From: Desulfonatronum sp. SC1
GTDB taxonomy: Bacteria; Desulfobacterota; Desulfovibrionia; Desulfovibrionales; Desulfonatronaceae
Reading direction: 5' to 3'
NCBI RefSeq assembly: GCF_003046795.1
Contig: NZ_PZKN01000038.1
Coordinates: 1-32,027 of the forward strand
DNA length: 32,027 nt
Shown here in pieces: positions 30,001-32,027 of this stretch (positions are counted from its first letter, which is position 1; each line of letters starts with the position of its first letter). A program made the translations under genes and the position numbers. A model generated the notes under the pieces. The model was not told where the DNA came from, made no database searches, and worked only from the letters and a program-made list of their open reading frames with translations.

Positions 30001-31671
30001 ATGATGACTCGCGGCGACCGCTTCGGCGGCTACTTGGTCCAGCAGGGACTGATCACCTCGGAGAACCTGGAGCATGTTTTGTCCGTGCAGCGGGTGGTCC
30101 AGGAAAAGGTTGGTCAGTTGTTGATCCGGGAGGGGCTGCTCACCGAGGATCAGGTGATGCGGGCCTTGTCCGACTTTACCAAGATTCCTCTGTACACCGG
30201 AAACGGGACGCCCACGGATCCCCGGGTGGTGCGCCTGATCCCCGAGAAAATGGCCCGTCGGGCCGGGGTGATGCCCCTGGTTCGCAACGAGGCCAATGAA
30301 CTCTTGCTGGCCTGCAACGGTCCGGTGCCCCGGGCCATGCTCCAGAACATTTCGCGTCTGGTCCGGGCTCCCGTGCGTCTGGTTCTGGTCACGGAACGGC
30401 AACTGCGCAAGATCCAGCAAATGGCCTATGCCCGGGAATTCGACACCAAGATCGACTTCCGGACCCAGTCGGTGAACGGCGAAGATCTGAACGCGGTGGT
30501 GGAACTGCTGGAGAAGCTGATGGTCCGGGCCATTTCCCAGAACAACGTGTCGGACATCCACTTCGAACCGCAGATGGACGGCTTTCTGGTCCGCTTCCGC
30601 GAGGACGGGATGCTGCGCCGGGTGGAGTCCCTGCCCGCGGCCATGGGCCAAAAGCTGATCTCCCGGATCAAGGTTCTGGCCAACCTGGACATCGCTGAAC
30701 GTCGCGCCCCCCAGGACGGCTCCTTCGCCTTCCAGCCCACCCGGCTGAAGGTTGAGGTGGAAGCCGTGAATCTGCGCGTGTCCATCCTACCGGTGAACTA
30801 CGGCGAAAAGGCCGTACTTCGGCTGCTGCCGCCCCATGACGAGGAAATCCTGCTGGACTCCCTGGGCATGGACGAAAAGAGCCTGACCAGGTTCAAGTCC
30901 ATCCTGCGCTCCCCGCATGGTTTGATCCTGGTCACCGGCCCCACGGGGTCGGGGAAGTCCACGACCCTGTACGGGGCCCTGCAACTGTTGCGTTCGGACA
31001 CGACGAACATCACCTCCCTGGAGGATCCGGTGGAACTGACCCTGCGCGGAGTGAACCAGACCCAGGTGGACGGCGGCGTAAGGCTGGACTTCGCCTCCGG
31101 GTTGCGGTCCATCCTGCGCCAGGACCCGGACATCATCATGGTCGGCGAAATCCGGGACACGGACACACTGCGGGTCTCCCTGCGGGCCGCCATCACCGGC
31201 CACCTGGTCCTCTCCACCCTGCACACCAACGACGCGCCCAGCTCCTTTTCCCGGCTCCTGGACATGGGCGGAGAAGCCTTCCTGGTGGCCGTTTCGGCCC
31301 GGGCCATCCTGGCCCAGCGCCTGGTGCGCCTGGTCTGCGCCCACTGCAAACAACCCCGGCCCGTGAACCGGGCCGAACTGGACATGCTGGGCCTGCGGGA
31401 CACGCCCGAAGGCGCGTTCATGATCCACCGTTCGCTCGACGGCTGCGATCTGTGCAACCACAAGGGCTACAGCGGCCGGATCGGCCTGTTCGAACTGCTG
31501 GTGGTGGACGAGGAACTGCGCGAACGGATCATGCACGGCGCCACGAGCCATGAAATCGCCCGCACGGCCAGAGCCGCCGGCAACTACCGCTCCCTGCTGG
31601 AAGACGGCGTGGACAAGGTGAAAATGGGTTTGACCACGCCGGAGGAGATTATGCGGGTGACGATGGAATGA
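30001..31671 (+). CDS. gspE: GspE/PilB-family assembly ATPase
   Basis: A 556-aa motor ATPase that powers pseudopilus or pilus assembly and docks on the GspL-like protein. It has an MshEN/N1E-type N-terminal domain (about 1-140) and the linker NVSDIHFEP at 182-190. Walker A GPTGSGKSTT is at 313-322, followed by the Asp box LEDPVEL, Walker B IIMVGEIRDTD and a His box HLVLSTLHTND. The zinc-binding cysteines CAHC (446, 449) and CDLC (482, 485) are present, as expected of GspE/PilB and absent from PilT. The PilT-like gene lies immediately upstream (3-base gap), so one transcript encodes both motors. Confidence 0.93.
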   Translation: MMTRGDRFGGYLVQQGLITSENLEHVLSVQRVVQEKVGQLLIREGLLTEDQVMRALSDFTKIPLYTGNGTPTDPRVVRLIPEKMARRAGVMPLVRNEANELLLACNGPVPRAMLQNISRLVRAPVRLVLVTERQLRKIQQMAYAREFDTKIDFRTQSVNGEDLNAVVELLEKLMVRAISQNNVSDIHFEPQMDGFLVRFREDGMLRRVESLPAAMGQKLISRIKVLANLDIAERRAPQDGSFAFQPTRLKVEVEAVNLRVSILPVNYGEKAVLRLLPPHDEEILLDSLGMDEKSLTRFKSILRSPHGLILVTGPTGSGKSTTLYGALQLLRSDTTNITSLEDPVELTLRGVNQTQVDGGVRLDFASGLRSILRQDPDIIMVGEIRDTDTLRVSLRAAITGHLVLSTLHTNDAPSSFSRLLDMGGEAFLVAVSARAILAQRLVRLVCAHCKQPRPVNRAELDMLGLRDTPEGAFMIHRSLDGCDLCNHKGYSGRIGLFELLVVDEELRERIMHGATSHEIARTARAAGNYRSLLEDGVDKVKMGLTTPEEIMRVTME

Positions 31672-31703
31672 AAAAGATAGGGTTGAGGGATGAGACCTGA
31701 GGG

Positions 31704-31880
31704 AACCCACCCCTGGCCCCTCCCTGGAGGGGAATAGGCGGCGGTTTTGCGGGCATTCAGGTTGTAAATTCAACCTCAACAATAGCAGGTAAAGAAGCGG
31801 CGAAGTAACAATAACGACGAACGACGTACGAAGAACAAAGAAACGCGGCGCAGCCGCAAACGACGAACGACGAACAAGGA
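31704..31880. repeat. repeat element 7
   Basis: The GC-rich hairpin at 31704-31733 (AACCCACCCCTGG, then CCCCTCCCTGGAGGGG) is followed by GCGGTTTTGCGGGCATTCAGG-like sequence. Two A-rich arm blocks (31808-31842 and 31858-31880) carry ACGACGAACGAC and GAAGAACAAAGAA units, separated by a GCGGCGCAGCCGC hairpin. It fills the gap before the GspF-like gene and provides the AAGGA before its start. Confidence 0.75.
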
Positions 31881-31887
31881 AACATCC

Positions 31888-32027
31888 GTGCCTTTCTACG
31901 ACTGCCGCGCCATGGATTCGGGCGGGAACATGATCCGGTTGCGCATCGAGGCTGAGAGCCAGGGAGGGGCGGCGGCTGAGGCGCGGGCCAGGGGGGTGAC
32001 CCTGATTTCCGTGGAGGAGGCCGGGGT
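31888..32027 (+). CDS. gspF: GspF/PilC-type platform protein, 5' part only
   Basis: The GTG at 31888 has AAGGA eight bases upstream. The 46 visible residues (MPFYDCRAMDSGG, then IRLRIEAESQGGAA and GVTLISVEEAG) match the N-terminus of GspF/PilC inner-membrane platform proteins, which begin with a Y-x-C-x-A-x-D/S-G pattern. The position after gspE is the expected one. The rest lies beyond the window. Confidence 0.75.
   Translation, partial: MPFYDCRAMDSGGNMIRLRIEAESQGGAAAEARARGVTLISVEEAG

Noticed and set aside
15387-31880. CRISPR array suggested by repeated GAAC-type units
   Set aside because: Units are short, degenerate, in both orientations and have no regular unique spacers; no cas genes are present.
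15387-31880. Insertion sequence or transposon
   Set aside because: No transposase ORF lies within or beside the repeat elements, and no clear target-site duplications could be seen by eye.

Overview
The window reads like a chromosomal segment of a Desulfobacterota / sulfate-reducer-type (Desulfovibrionales-like) Gram-negative bacterium. The evidence is a nifU-nifS-cysE iron-sulfur/cysteine operon, FmdB and YkgJ zinc or iron-sulfur proteins, a SAM hydroxide adenosyltransferase, a sigma-54 response regulator, and a secretin-based trans-envelope machine. Coding DNA is GC-rich. The taxonomic call is inference from gene content, not from a marker gene.

Left part (1-15.4 kb): ordinary, tightly packed genes. 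It opens with a short AT-rich stretch that abuts an N-terminally shortened PhnD-like binding protein. A sigma-54-dependent response regulator and a SAM hydrolase family enzyme follow. On the minus strand come an FmdB-type zinc-ribbon protein, serine O-acetyltransferase, cysteine desulfurase and the NifU scaffold, transcribed as nifU-nifS-cysE-fmdB. Diverging from these is a secreted trypsin-like protease with a C-terminal anchor-like tail, followed by a degenerate HATPase (anti-sigma-like) protein. A minus-strand pair encodes a bacterial GOLPH3-like protein and a Na/Pi-cotransporter with a PhoU-like tail. On the plus strand are an SSS symporter, a YkgJ cysteine-cluster protein, an MscS channel and a coupled unknown with kinase-fold hints.

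Middle part (15.4-17.8 kb): gene-poor and repeat-rich. It holds a candidate operator/promoter, two or three small ORFs, a decayed fragment of an FmdE-like gene, and an intact secreted FmdE-like gene.

Right part (17.9 kb to the end): a hybrid type II secretion / type IV pilus (MSHA-like order) locus. Three paralogous, unusually large pseudopilins come first, then a fourth pseudopilin with two GspG-like domains in tandem. They are followed by a PilM-PilN fusion (GspL/MshI-like), PilO/GspM-like, PilP-like, a lipoprotein secretin, a PilT-family ATPase, a GspE/PilB-family ATPase and the start of a GspF/PilC platform gene cut by the window edge. Between these genes lies a family of nested inverted-repeat elements built from GAACAAAGAACGAAG-type arms and a CCCCTCCCAGGAGGGG hairpin. 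I did not see these repeats in the first 15 kb. One copy is translated as part of the secretin N-terminus. The repeat family and the pseudopilin set are the most unusual things in the window.
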